A stretch of 58,073 nucleotides of DNA. It comes from Saprospiraceae bacterium. GTDB taxonomy: Bacteria > Bacteroidota > Bacteroidia > Chitinophagales > Saprospiraceae. A model generated the notes under the pieces. It ran no database searches. It was not told the DNA's origin and worked only from the letters and a program-made list of their open reading frames with translations. Numbering within the stretch: the first letter of the stretch is position 1; each line of letters opens with the position of its first letter. The stretch is from contig JAIPBL010000035.1 of NCBI GenBank assembly GCA_021739645.1, positions 1-58,073 of the forward strand, given 5' to 3'. Of this stretch, positions 1-7,862 are shown piece after piece. The translations under genes were made by a program, and so were the position numbers.

Positions 1-2
1 AC

Positions 3-65
3 CCCATCGTCAAAAAGGGTAAGAAAAAAGAGAAAATCAAGCTTCTGACCGAAAAATCGGAGTGA
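3..65 (+). CDS. 3' end of an unidentified gene (partial)
   Basis: An open frame enters from the left edge and ends at TGA (63-65). The 20 visible residues are very rich in lysine (GKKKEK), a common kind of basic C-terminal tail. The gene would converge with the minus-strand gene ending at 84. Too little is present to name a family, and chance cannot be excluded. Confidence 0.35.
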   Translation, partial: PIVKKGKKKEKIKLLTEKSE

Positions 66-83
66 GCTTGACTTCAAATAGTT

Positions 84-809
84 TCATTTTTCTCGGCAGC
101 CCGTTGGCTGGTGATAGAAAAGTGTCCAAAGTCTAATACCACTACCAAGGTTATTGTAAAAAACACTATTCGTACTGTAAGTGTTGCCGCCCATAAAGAC
201 ATTGTTTTCAGCTAATGATGAAGTCATAACTGCATTGGAAATAAAAACATTATTGGCAAACCTATTATCTGGGCCAGTTGATATTTTTGATAGAAAAATA
301 TTATTTGACAGAAGTGAATTATGAAATGCTGCATAAATTGAATGGGGGTTGCCGCCTGTAGATGATACATCATAGGAGCCTATTACGTTTTCAGAAATGA
401 TAAGATTGTTTGCATTTTCTATCGCCTGAATTCCATAGGCTATAAAACATCTTGATATAGTAACTCTTTCAACGTTACCTAAGGTTAAAGTTGAGTTAAT
501 ATAAACACCTTGGACTGACGCACCATCAGCCCCATCTAAGAGTATAACTGGCACTACCGTTCTTGAAGTTGCTAAAGTTGAGTCTGGATTATAACCAACC
601 CCAACTAGATGGATGGGTTTGTCGAGAAAGGCAGACTGAAAACCTCCCCCCGGCAAATACACCGTATCCCCATCCAGTGCAGCATCAATGGCAGGTGGTA
701 GGTCGGTGAAGAAAGAAGACTGCCCCTCGTGATGCACCGCAATCAAAGACTGCGCACCGAGGGCATTCAGCGAAAACAAAGCAAGCGAAAACAAGAATAG
801 CTTTTTCAT
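84..809 (-). CDS. secreted beta-helix-like protein
   Basis: 241 residues. An N-terminal signal peptide (MKKLFLFSLALFSLNALGAQ) is followed by a segment on the pattern IAV-x-GQSSFFT-L-AI-AALDGDTVYLPGG, as seen at the front of surface proteins that fold as parallel beta-helices. After it come short repeating strands rich in N, I and V (ISENVIGSY, LLSNNIFLS, FANNVFIS, AENNVFMGG), typical of such a helix. The last 18 residues (from about GIRLWTLFYH) do not fit the repeat and there is no T9SS sorting domain, so the gene may be cut short or frameshifted near its 3' end. Two broken relatives of its N-terminus lie upstream (828-968 and 2016-2168). Function unknown; probably exported. Confidence 0.7.
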   Translation of the reverse strand: MKKLFLFSLALFSLNALGAQSLIAVHHEGQSSFFTDLPPAIDAALDGDTVYLPGGGFQSAFLDKPIHLVGVGYNPDSTLATSRTVVPVILLDGADGASVQGVYINSTLTLGNVERVTISRCFIAYGIQAIENANNLIISENVIGSYDVSSTGGNPHSIYAAFHNSLLSNNIFLSKISTGPDNRFANNVFISNAVMTSSLAENNVFMGGNTYSTNSVFYNNLGSGIRLWTLFYHQPTGCREK

Positions 810-827
810 GTGGTAGGATTTAAAGTT

Positions 828-968
828 TTAGTGGTCTTGCGCCGCCACCCGAATCTGTATATTCAAGTTGTACTGCGCATTGGTGGTGATGAAGGTACTC
901 TGCCCATTGAACTCAACGGCGATAAAGTTTTGAGCTTGCAGTATTGCAAAAACAAGCGAGGAAGGCAA
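828..968 (-). pseudogene. N-terminal remnant related to the 84-809 gene
   Basis: The minus-strand frame ending at TAA 828-830 contains AQNFIAVEFNGQSTFIT, clearly akin to AQSLIAVHHEGQSSFFT of the neighbouring secreted protein. The signal-peptide part (LISLAFLACF) lies in a different frame, and no start codon serves the conserved part. After FITT the sequence leaves the family pattern and stops within about 15 codons. It is read as a decayed paralogue. Confidence 0.5.
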
Positions 969-1098
969 GGGAAATCAGGTGCTTTATAAGGTTTAATATT
1001 TTCGAACAATGATAGGGGAAAATTACGTAAAGGCGGGTGTTATGTTTCGAGCGTTCAGAAACTTGGTGCTGTTTTTCCCCGGCGCTTAGGATTTAAAA

Positions 1099-1455
1099 TC
1101 ACTGCGGGGGAATGCCCAACTGAAAACAGAGCGCATCGAGGATTTCCTCCTGTTTTACACGGTCGTTGACTTCGCCATATTCATGGGAAAGCCGCCGTTT
1201 GTCCAACGTGCGGATTTGGTGGCAAAGCACAATTGAGGCATTGGGTTGCCCGAATTTTCCGGCTTCGAGCAGCGCTTCGTTCGGGTAAACTTTTCTATCC
1301 GGCTTTTGCGTAGTGAGCGGAAGGACGTTGACGATGTTTAAAAGTGCATTAACTGCATCTTCACTGATGACCAAAACAGGGCGGGTTTTGCCCTGCTCGG
1401 AACCGATAACCGGGTCCAAGTTTGCCCGGTAGATGTGCCATCTTTGAATGCTCAT
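1099..1455 (-). CDS. MazF/PemK-family toxin (endoribonuclease)
   Basis: 118 residues, the usual MazF size. It begins RWHIYRANLDPVIGSEQGKTRPVLVIS, the hallmark GxEQxKxRPVLVIS block of the PemK/MazF barrel, and has the later LCHQIRTLDKRRL strand of the family. Family members cut RNA at short sequence motifs and are held inactive by a co-encoded antitoxin. The start ATG overlaps the stop of the upstream gene by 4 bases (ATGA at 1452-1455), so the two are translationally coupled. No missing key residue was noticed; the module looks intact. Confidence 0.9.
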   Translation of the reverse strand: MSIQRWHIYRANLDPVIGSEQGKTRPVLVISEDAVNALLNIVNVLPLTTQKPDRKVYPNEALLEAGKFGQPNASIVLCHQIRTLDKRRLSHEYGEVNDRVKQEEILDALCFQLGIPPQ

Positions 1456-1676
1456 AGCTGTTCATTGTCAGTCAGGCTAAAATCTTCTTCGACTTCCTTG
1501 ATGTCGGCTAAAAAAAGCGGGTCGGAAGCCGCCATGCGCATCAACTCCATTTTTTTTAGGTGCAATTCGACCTGGTCGTCCACGGTGACCCATACTTTTT
1601 TCTTGCCCCTAAATTCAGTGGGAAGGGTAATAACAACCTGATTATTGATTACATCGAATACTTGACGAAGTACCAT
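1452..1676 (-). CDS. MazE/AbrB-like antitoxin
   Basis: 74 residues, directly upstream of the MazF-like toxin with a 4-base overlap. The N-terminal half (VINNQVVITLPTEFRGKKKVWVTVDD) fits a swapped-hairpin AbrB/MazE-type DNA-binding fold: a short beta strand, the LP turn, then a basic stretch. The acidic C-terminal half (DIKEVEEDFSLTDNEQL) would be the toxin-wrapping tail. In this arrangement the antitoxin usually represses its own operon. The family call rests on context and fold pattern rather than strong sequence identity. Confidence 0.72.
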   Translation of the reverse strand: MVLRQVFDVINNQVVITLPTEFRGKKKVWVTVDDQVELHLKKMELMRMAASDPLFLADIKEVEEDFSLTDNEQL

Positions 1677-1688
1677 GATTGCGGATTT

Positions 1689-1763
1689 TTAACAAAAGTA
1701 AGAAGAATTGCACTTATTTTCCAGCCAAAAATTGGTGTCCAACACGACTTCAAGCGGTTCCAT
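1689..1763 (-). pseudogene. truncated PIN-domain toxin (first 24 codons only)
   Basis: The frame starts with ATG 1761-1763 inside the last codons of the antitoxin gene and reads MEPLEVVLDTNFWLENK before running into a stop at 1689-1691. VVLDTNFWL is the first strand and catalytic Asp of PIN-domain (VapC-like) ribonucleases. The rest of the domain, about 110 residues and the other acidic residues, is missing; the mazEF-like module begins 13 bases further on. The overlap of antitoxin stop and toxin start is typical of such operons. Confidence 0.6.
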
Positions 1764-1974
1764 TTCTGGTGTGTTGAGCTTTTCTTACCTGGCTGACGAT
1801 TTCCAGGGTTTCACGCATGGAAATGTCGTTTTTGCCGACGGAACCTTCCAGTCGTTTGGCTTGTGCCAGCAGGAACTGTTTTCGCAATGCCTTGAGGAGG
1901 GCAGCCTGGTCCTGTCCGGGGAGCAATGTGACGAATTTGGTGATTTCCTCGACCCGTGCTTCGGCGTTTTGCAT
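1750..1974 (-). CDS. orphan antitoxin-like small protein of a broken PIN module
   Basis: 74 residues from ATG 1972-1974; a longer in-frame start at 2040 would include unrelated pseudogene sequence and is not used. The protein is helical and charged (EARVEEITKFVTLLPGQDQAALLKALRKQFLLAQAKRLEGSV, then DISMRETLEIVSQVRKAQ), resembling the small helical antitoxins placed before PIN toxins. Its stop overlaps the start of the truncated PIN frame. It has therefore lost its partner. Assignment is by context. Confidence 0.55.
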   Translation of the reverse strand: MQNAEARVEEITKFVTLLPGQDQAALLKALRKQFLLAQAKRLEGSVGKNDISMRETLEIVSQVRKAQHTRNGTA

Positions 1975-2015
1975 ACCTATGGTTTTTTGAATGAAACGTT
2001 GCAAAGTTAGGCAAT

Positions 2016-2168
2016 TTAAGAATTTCTTGCCGGAATGCACACGGTATCCCCATCCACCGCCGCATCAAGGGCGGGCTGGAGGTTAGTTATGAAGGAGGAC
2101 TGCTCGTTGTGCGATTCGGTGATAAGGTTCTATGCTTGCAAGGCATGGCAAAAACAAGCGAGGAAGGC
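2016..2168 (-). pseudogene. second N-terminal remnant of the beta-helix-like family
   Basis: One minus-strand frame reads AFLACFCHALQA, an in-frame TAG, then NLITESHNEQSSFITNLQPALDAAVDGDTVCIP and a TAA at 2016-2018. This matches the AQSLIAVHHEGQSSFFTDLPPAIDAALDGDTVYLP region of the gene at 84-809, with the TAG where a Gln codon would be. The match ends just where the orphan antitoxin region begins. It is a dead fragment. Confidence 0.6.
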
Positions 2169-2289
2169 AGGTATTATGTTTCGGTTCATGAAGAAAGAGG
2201 TAGCACCTTTTTAAAAGGTGTCGTCACCTCATACTCTGAGTAATTGGTCAATGTTTTTGGAGCAATTGACTAATGCCTCCAATGACCAC

Positions 2290-3099
2290 TTATTCATGAA
2301 AAACCAACAACGGCGTCTTCGAATGGAACGCCATCCGCTTGGTAAAACTGCTATGAAAAAGGCGCTCCCAAAGCCGCCGTTTGGGGATATAGAGCGCAAG
2401 TAGGTCAATATGTTTTTCTTTGACGAAACTGTCAATGCCCTCCTGAACGGTGGGGCTGTTGACGATGGCAAAGTCGGTGAACTTGAAAGGGTAATCGGCC
2501 AGTGTGACATAGTCCTGCATGGTGCCAATATTCGGCTTCGTCTCCACGTGGACGAAATAAACCTCAGCCGACACTTTTTTGGCAAAATTCATGAGTTGTT
2601 CAACGGCTTGCTGCTCGTGCGGCAAGAAGTCAGTGGCAAAGGCCACGTAGTCAATGTCCTGCCAAGTAGCGTCTTCCGGCACTGCCAGCACTGGGCATCC
2701 TGCATTCATCATGGTGAAGGTGGTGATGCTTCCGAGCGTTTTTTCAATCGGGTTGTGCTCGCCACGTGTGCCCATCACCACAATGTCGTAAGCTCCTTCC
2801 CGCACGAGGTCCCTAATTTCTTCTGGAATAAAAACACCGTAAAGTGGAATCAGCCGGTCGATGGGAGCGTCAGGCTCAGCTTCAACAAAGGCATCGAGCT
2901 TGCCCTGCACGAGCACCCGCTTTTCCTCCAGCATCTGTTCCACATAACCAGCAGGCAAGTTGGTTGCATCAATGACAGGCAAGTTATAAACGTTCACCAC
3001 GTCAATAGTTGCCTCAACGGCCTTGGCCAATTCAATCGCATAACGGAAGGCATTGCCAGCAGCTTCCGAAAAGTCGGTGGGGAAGAGTATTTTTTTCAT
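2290..3099 (-). CDS. universal stress protein, two tandem UspA domains
   Basis: 269 residues holding two UspA domains. The first runs from MKKILFPTDFSEAAGNAFRYAI to about residue 145 and carries the nucleotide-binding pattern GTRGEHNPIEKTLGSITTFTMMNAGCPVLAVP (G-x2-G-x9-GS). The second (about 150-269, from DYVAFATDFLPHEQQAV) is more divergent and ends FTKRMAFHSKTPLLVFHE, without the full glycine loop. Tandem Usp proteins are cytosolic, bind ATP or AMP and accumulate under stress or low oxygen. Its place beside a cbb3 oxidase cluster fits a role in low-oxygen physiology, though that link is inference. Confidence 0.93.
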   Translation of the reverse strand: MKKILFPTDFSEAAGNAFRYAIELAKAVEATIDVVNVYNLPVIDATNLPAGYVEQMLEEKRVLVQGKLDAFVEAEPDAPIDRLIPLYGVFIPEEIRDLVREGAYDIVVMGTRGEHNPIEKTLGSITTFTMMNAGCPVLAVPEDATWQDIDYVAFATDFLPHEQQAVEQLMNFAKKVSAEVYFVHVETKPNIGTMQDYVTLADYPFKFTDFAIVNSPTVQEGIDSFVKEKHIDLLALYIPKRRLWERLFHSSFTKRMAFHSKTPLLVFHE

Positions 3100-3142
3100 A
3101 ATAAAAGAAGTTGATGGTTATCGTTTCGTTTCTTGGTTTGTA

Positions 3143-3496
3143 TTAAACAATCGTCACCGCTTCGGCCATGTGCATGGCATGGTAGTTCAGCTCGGTCAAC
3201 GTTTTGCCCTTGGCGTTGAAGTGCCCATAAATCCCCTTGCGGTAGCTCACGTTCATTTGCAGCCCGAACACATCGGCCATTGTTTGTTCAATGGCGGCAC
3301 AGCGCAAATTGCCGTTTAAGACGAGCATCCCGTCACTTCCTCCCGAACGGACATCGCTGACTCGCAGGCCTGGCTCGAATATCAGGCTCACTGCCTGCAA
3401 GTCGTCGGGTTTGTAAAACTCCATTTCCAGAAAAGGGAAATCAGACCTGAACTCCGCCTGGAGTTCTTTCAGAAGACGTTTATCGGAAATTCTCAT
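3143..3496 (-). CDS. small conserved-looking protein of unknown function
   Basis: 117 residues, mixed alpha/beta, no signal peptide or membrane segment. It begins MRISDKRLLKELQAEFRSDFPFLEMEFYKP and has a glycine-rich SGGSDGMLVLNG turn followed by CAAIEQTMADVFGLQMNVSYRKG. I recognise no catalytic motif. It lies just upstream of the Usp gene on the same strand (43 bases apart), so the two are probably co-transcribed. Confidence 0.65.
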   Translation of the reverse strand: MRISDKRLLKELQAEFRSDFPFLEMEFYKPDDLQAVSLIFEPGLRVSDVRSGGSDGMLVLNGNLRCAAIEQTMADVFGLQMNVSYRKGIYGHFNAKGKTLTELNYHAMHMAEAVTIV

Positions 3497-4024
3497 GGTG
3501 ACATTATTTAATGGTAAAAGACTAAAAAGCAGATTTCAAAGATAAGGCCTCGACTGCCTGTCATGGTTGACGAATATCATGCTTAACGGCTGATTTTTAA
3601 CGAGAAAAACTTAGATACCTACTTGAGTCAGCTTCCCCGGTGAGCAACTACTCACCCAGTTTTTTGGTGGTGGTGGGTCAAATGAGTTGATGTTGGCTGC
3701 CGTACTGCCAACATCATCCTGCTTTTTTTCGCAAGCGGTTCTCCTAAAAAAAGGAAACCCGTCGCTCCGACAAGTCGAAGGGACGGGTTTTCGAAAACTA
3801 ACCTATGTGACCAAAAAACCCTGTTTAATACTGAGGCAAAAGTAGGCTCACAAAGCACCCTCCTACTATGACAAAAATCACTGCGCCTCCTGATAAACAT
3901 CACTGGGCAACTTTTTGACTGGCTCTACCTTGCACCCGCTTTTGAAGTACTTTTGGGGTAATAGGCCTTTTTTTGAAAAATAATCTTTTCCTTTGAAAGT
4001 CTAAACCGGAAAAATACATCTCAC
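3497..4024. other. 528-base divergent intergenic region before the cco operon
   Basis: It separates the minus-strand unknown gene from plus-strand ccoS and must hold the promoter of the oxidase operon. No convincing FNR-type box (TTGAT-N4-ATCAA) was found. It contains a hairpin at 3755-3790 described separately. An 83-codon minus-strand open frame across it has no family resemblance and is not called. Confidence 0.5.
3745..3830 (-). ncRNA. candidate small RNA with its own terminator
   Basis: On the minus strand a 9-bp perfect stem (AAACCCGTC, with its partner GACGGGTTT, at 3755-3790) encloses an inner CGAC/GTCG helix and is followed at once by CC and a run of seven T, the form of a rho-independent terminator. 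No minus-strand gene lies upstream of it. About 45-50 bases before the stem, TACTTTTG (complement at 3837-3844) matches the Bacteroidota -7 box TAnnTTTG, though no well-spaced TTTG -33 box was seen. A transcript of roughly 85 bases is inferred. Confidence 0.33.
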
Positions 4025-4237
4025 ATGAAAATCATCTTTCTGCTAATCGCTGTCAGCCTCCTGCTTGCTGGGGGCTTTCTCTTTGCCTTTTTCTGGGCGG
4101 TGCGCAATGGGCAGTATGAGGATGAGTTCACCCCTTCCGTGAGGATTCTTTTTGACGACGCTACCAAGCAACGCACTGATAATCAACCAATTATTACTGA
4201 ATCCAAAAATACCAGCAAACACCAACTAAGCGCCTAA
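4025..4237 (+). CDS. ccoS: cbb3 oxidase assembly protein CcoS
   Basis: 70 residues. One N-terminal membrane helix (IIFLLIAVSLLLAGGFLFAFFW) is followed by the family signature AVRNGQYEDEFTPSVRILFDD. CcoS is needed to place cofactors (heme and copper) in the cbb3 subunit I. It is the first gene of the plus-strand oxidase cluster and lies 95 bases before ccoNO; that spacer carries short direct repeats (CGAAACT-like, about 4276-4296). Confidence 0.93.
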   Translation: MKIIFLLIAVSLLLAGGFLFAFFWAVRNGQYEDEFTPSVRILFDDATKQRTDNQPIITESKNTSKHQLSA

Positions 4238-4332
4238 AAACATAGGAATCGAGCCAAGAGGCGCCCATGAAAGCAGCGGCGACTCGAAACTCAAAATTCG
4301 AAACTTGATTAACTGACAACGACGAATCAATT

Positions 4333-6477
4333 ATGACACAAGTAGAACATTTTCATTACGACAATACCATTGTCAAAAAATTCGCCTACGCTACCCTGCT
4401 TTGGGGCATCGTTGGGATGACGGTTGGCCTTTGGATAGCGCTGGAACTGGTGTACCCGGCCCTCAACCTTGATGTGCCTTGGCTATCTTTTGGTAGGCTG
4501 AGGCCGCTTCACACCAACGCCGTCATTTTTGCCTTTGTGGGTAACGGAATTTTCATGGGCGTTTACTATTCGCTGCAGCGGTTGATGAAGGCCCGCATGT
4601 TCAGCGATATGTTGAGCAATATCCACTTTTGGGGCTGGCAGCTCATCATCGTGAGCGCATCGCTGACCCTGCCATTTGGCTTCACCTCCAGCGGAGAGTA
4701 CGCTGAGTTGGTTTGGCCGATTGATATCGCCATCACCCTGATTTGGGTAGTTTTCGGCATCAACATGTTCGGCACCATCATCAAGCGCCGGGAGGAGCAC
4801 CTCTACGTGGCCGTCTGGTTTTATATCGCCACTTGGGTTACCGTCGCCGTGCTGCACATCGTGCGCAACCTCGAAATCCCGACCTCCATGCTGCACAGCT
4901 ATGGCATCTTCGCAGGTGTGCAGGAGGCACTGGTGCAGTGGTGGTACGGCCACAACGCAGTGGCATTCTTCCTTACTACGCCGTACCTCGGCCTGATGTA
5001 CTACTTTTTGCCGAAGGCAGCCAACCGTCCGGTGTTCAGCTATCGGTTGTCCATCGTACACTTCTGGGCGCTCATCTTCATCTACATCTGGGCTGGGCCG
5101 CACCACTTGCTCTATACCTCGTTGCCTGACTGGGCTCAGTCGCTGGGCATGGTGTTCTCACTGATGCTCATTGCCCCATCTTGGGGCGGTATGCTCAACG
5201 GCCTGCTCACGCTGCGTGGCGCTTGGGACCGGGTGCGGGAAGACCCCGTGCTCAAGTTCATGGTGGTGGCCGTGACGGCTTACGGTATGTCCACTTTCGA
5301 GGGCCCGATGATGTCCATCAAGTCCTTCAACGCTATCACACACTATTCCGACTGGACAATAGCGCACGTACATATCGGTGCGCTCGGCTGGAACGGGATG
5401 CTCACCTTCGGTGTGCTTTACTGGCTGATGCCACGCATTTTTGACACCAAACTTTACTCAACGAAACTGGCGAACACGCACTTCTGGCTCGGCACCTTGG
5501 GCATCATTTTCTACGCAGTGCCGCTTTACTGGGCAGCCATTGTGCAGAACCTGATGTGGCGGGCATTCACGCCGGACGGGTTCCTCATTTACCCCAACTT
5601 TCTGGAAACGGTGACGCAAATCGTACCGATGTACGGCATCCGGGTCATCGGTGGTACGCTGTTCATCACAGGCGTGATAGTCGGAATCCACAATTTGGTG
5701 AAAACAGTGCGCAGTGGCAACCTGATTGCCAATGAGGCAGCATCTGCCCCTGCACTGCCATCGAAGCATGTTGCCGAAGGCAAAGAACACTGGCACCGCT
5801 GGATTGAGCGCAAACCGATGCAGATGCTCGTTTGGAGCCTCGTCGTGGTGCTGATAGGTGGCATGGTCGAAATGTTCCCGATGTGGTGGGTGGACGATAA
5901 CGTACCTAAAATCGCAAGCGTAAAACCATATACCCCGCTCGAATTGCAGGGCCGTGACCTCTATGTCAGGGAAGGCTGCGTCGGCTGCCACTCACAAATG
6001 GTACGGCCATTCCGCTTCGAAACGGAGCGCTACGGCGAGTACTCGAAGAGCGGCGAGTTCATTTATGACCGCCCGTTCCTCTGGGGCAGCAAGCGCACCG
6101 GGCCAGACCTCGCTAGGGAAGGCGTGGGCAAGCTGAAAAAATCGGACAGTTGGCACTACAACCACCTGATTGACCCAACCAGCACATCGCCCGGCTCCAT
6201 CATGCCTGCTTACCCATGGCTGGCCGAGAACGACCTTGACCTTTCTTCCACCGCATCAAAAATCAAGGTACTGAGCCAACTGGGCACTCCTTATGTTTCG
6301 GGATACGAGACCATCGCTAACGAGGACCTCGCTGCTCAGGCAGGGCGCATCGCCAAGAGCTTGAAAACAGAAGGCGTAGAGCAAGCTGGCGTCGAGACAA
6401 AGGAAATTGTAGCTGTCATCGCCTACCTCCAGCGCCTAGGTGTGGACATCACGGTGCAGGACCAGACAGATAAATAG
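4333..6477 (+). CDS. ccoNO: cbb3 cytochrome c oxidase, fused subunits I and II (CcoNO)
   Basis: 714 residues; catalytic core of the cbb3 proton-pumping oxidase in the inner membrane. Residues 1 to about 480 are the 12-helix heme-copper subunit CcoN, with the histidine ligand segments RPLHTNAVIF, WWYGHNAVAFF, AGPHHLLYT and TIAHVHIGALGWNG. From about residue 495 comes CcoO: one membrane helix (LVWSLVVVLIGGMVEMFP), then a periplasmic c-type heme site CVGCH at residues 549-553 followed by SQMVRPFRFETERYGEYS, the CcoO signature. The N-O fusion is usual in Bacteroidota. The stop codon TAG runs directly into a 7-bp repeat array. Confidence 0.97.
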   Translation: MTQVEHFHYDNTIVKKFAYATLLWGIVGMTVGLWIALELVYPALNLDVPWLSFGRLRPLHTNAVIFAFVGNGIFMGVYYSLQRLMKARMFSDMLSNIHFWGWQLIIVSASLTLPFGFTSSGEYAELVWPIDIAITLIWVVFGINMFGTIIKRREEHLYVAVWFYIATWVTVAVLHIVRNLEIPTSMLHSYGIFAGVQEALVQWWYGHNAVAFFLTTPYLGLMYYFLPKAANRPVFSYRLSIVHFWALIFIYIWAGPHHLLYTSLPDWAQSLGMVFSLMLIAPSWGGMLNGLLTLRGAWDRVREDPVLKFMVVAVTAYGMSTFEGPMMSIKSFNAITHYSDWTIAHVHIGALGWNGMLTFGVLYWLMPRIFDTKLYSTKLANTHFWLGTLGIIFYAVPLYWAAIVQNLMWRAFTPDGFLIYPNFLETVTQIVPMYGIRVIGGTLFITGVIVGIHNLVKTVRSGNLIANEAASAPALPSKHVAEGKEHWHRWIERKPMQMLVWSLVVVLIGGMVEMFPMWWVDDNVPKIASVKPYTPLELQGRDLYVREGCVGCHSQMVRPFRFETERYGEYSKSGEFIYDRPFLWGSKRTGPDLAREGVGKLKKSDSWHYNHLIDPTSTSPGSIMPAYPWLAENDLDLSSTASKIKVLSQLGTPYVSGYETIANEDLAAQAGRIAKSLKTEGVEQAGVETKEIVAVIAYLQRLGVDITVQDQTDK

Positions 6478-6553
6478 TGATTGGTAACTGGTGATTAGTG
6501 ATTGGGGCTACCAATCACCAATCACCAATCACCAATCACCAATCACCAATCAC
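6476..6553 (+). repeat. inverted pair of 7-bp repeat arrays between ccoNO and ccoQ
   Basis: The left arm (6476-6505) has imperfect GTGATTG/GTGATTA units; after a 5-base loop the right arm (6511-6553) has six CCAATCA units. The arms are reverse complements and would form a long hairpin. The array starts on the last bases of the ccoNO stop codon and ends 8 bases before the ccoQ start codon. Confidence 0.85.
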
Positions 6554-6561
6554 TAAAAATC

Positions 6562-6720
6562 ATGTTCAAATACATTCTTCAAAATGCAGGCGATATCAAC
6601 TGGATGGCAGTTGTGGCGCTGATTATGTTCATCGTCACTTTTCTTTCCGGCTCTGCTTGGATATTGACAAGAAAAAAAGAGTACGTGGACAAAGTATCCC
6701 GACTTCCGCTGGACGATTAA
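6562..6720 (+). CDS. ccoQ: cbb3 oxidase small subunit CcoQ
   Basis: 52 residues from ATG 6562. An upstream in-frame start (6502) would translate the repeat array and is rejected. It has one membrane helix (MAVVALIMFIVTFLSGSAWILTR) and a short charged tail (KKEYVDKVSRLPLDD), the CcoQ/FixQ pattern. CcoQ helps keep the cbb3 complex stable. It sits between ccoNO and ccoP as expected. Confidence 0.88.
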   Translation: MFKYILQNAGDINWMAVVALIMFIVTFLSGSAWILTRKKEYVDKVSRLPLDD

Positions 6721-6742
6721 ATCAAAATATCGTGGTCAGCCC

Positions 6743-6760
6743 TCCTGATAGCTATCGGGA
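6743..6760. repeat. dispersed 18-bp palindrome, copy 1
   Basis: TCCTGATAGCTATCGGGA, intergenic between ccoQ and ccoP. It shares the pattern TCCYGATAGNNATCGGGA with copies at 7986 and 55312, which are inside genes. Confidence 0.7.
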
Positions 6761-6830
6761 TATTGGGCAGGCCGAAAAAACACGGTCTGCCCAATAAATT
6801 GGGCGACCACAAATTTCAAACCAACGTTTT

Positions 6831-7778
6831 ATGAAAAATAGATACCTACGGCCAATTTTGATGGCCGCATCAATTTCACTTCCACTGGCTACCTGGGCAC
6901 AGGCCCCTGCCGCTCCTGTCAACCAGAACTTCTGGCAGGATACCATCGGAACAATAACGATGGCGGTTGCAGCTGTGGTCATCATGGGGGCACTCCTCGC
7001 CATCACTAAGTTGTTTACGTCCATCGTGAAAATGCAGGAAATCCAGATGCTTCGTGAAAAGGGCATCGAGGAGGTGGTGGAAGCCTACCGTGCTCCACAG
7101 GAAAGCTGGTGGAGCCGCATGTACAAGTCCATGACGCAGGCCGTGCCGGTGGAGCACGAAGCTGACATTGACCTCGGCCATGACTACGATGGCATCCGGG
7201 AACTGGACAACAAACTCCCACCTTGGTGGTTGGGTATGTTTTACCTCAGCATTGTGTTTGCATTTGTGTACATGTTCGCCTTTCACATGAGCGATATTGG
7301 CGCTTCATCAAAGCAGGAGTACGAAACCGAGATGGAAGTGGCCAAGGCTGAAGTAAATGCCTACCTGGCCACCCAGGGAGAGAAGGTAAACGAAACCAAT
7401 GTCACTGTGCTGACCGACCCGCAGGAAGTAGCTATGGGCGCTTCCATTTTCGAGGCCAACTGTGTGTCCTGCCACGGCAAACTCGCCGAAGGCGGTATAG
7501 GTCCGAACATGACCGACGACTATTGGCTCCATGGTGGAAGTATCCAGGACATGTTCAAAGTCATCAAAAACGGGGTGCCAGAAAAAGGCATGATTTCTTG
7601 GTCCGAACAGCTTCGTGCCAGTGACATGCAACGGGTGGCGAGCTATATCATGACGCTGAAAGGAACGAACCCGCCCAATGCGAAAGAACCACAAGGTGAT
7701 TTGTACAAATCAACCAATGAAGGTACCACTGCACCAACTGACACGACCGCAGCCGCTGTACCTGCTACCGAAAAATAG
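6831..7778 (+). CDS. ccoP: cbb3 oxidase subunit III, c-type cytochrome CcoP
   Basis: 315 residues. An N-terminal hydrophobic stretch (LRPILMAASISLPLATWA) and a second membrane segment (about 41-65) precede the CcoP N-domain, whose signature HDYDGIRELDNKLPPWWLGMFYLSIVFAFVYMF supplies another membrane helix. One c-type heme site is visible, CVSCH at residues 211-215, with GGIGPNMTDDYWLHGG after it and MISW further on, which may give the methionine ligand. Many proteobacterial CcoP proteins carry two hemes; this one shows one. The tail after 290 is a Thr/Pro/Ala-rich linker. It passes electrons to CcoO. Confidence 0.95.
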   Translation: MKNRYLRPILMAASISLPLATWAQAPAAPVNQNFWQDTIGTITMAVAAVVIMGALLAITKLFTSIVKMQEIQMLREKGIEEVVEAYRAPQESWWSRMYKSMTQAVPVEHEADIDLGHDYDGIRELDNKLPPWWLGMFYLSIVFAFVYMFAFHMSDIGASSKQEYETEMEVAKAEVNAYLATQGEKVNETNVTVLTDPQEVAMGASIFEANCVSCHGKLAEGGIGPNMTDDYWLHGGSIQDMFKVIKNGVPEKGMISWSEQLRASDMQRVASYIMTLKGTNPPNAKEPQGDLYKSTNEGTTAPTDTTAAAVPATEK

Positions 7779-7862
7779 CCGGCCAATCACAGCTTTTTGT
7801 GACATAGGCCACATAATGACAGCGAATTTTTTTTGATTTTTGTTTCAAGAAAAATTTCACAA

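Noticed and set aside
3652-3903. 83-codon minus-strand open frame
   Set aside because: No family pattern, unusual composition, and it runs through the hairpin and the putative promoter box; read as chance.
4483-5106. Long antisense open frame within ccoNO
   Set aside because: Shadow of the strongly biased ccoNO codons; no signal, motif or start context of its own.
6476-6553. Repeat array as a CRISPR
   Set aside because: Units are 7 bp, directly adjacent, without unique spacers, and no cas gene is near.
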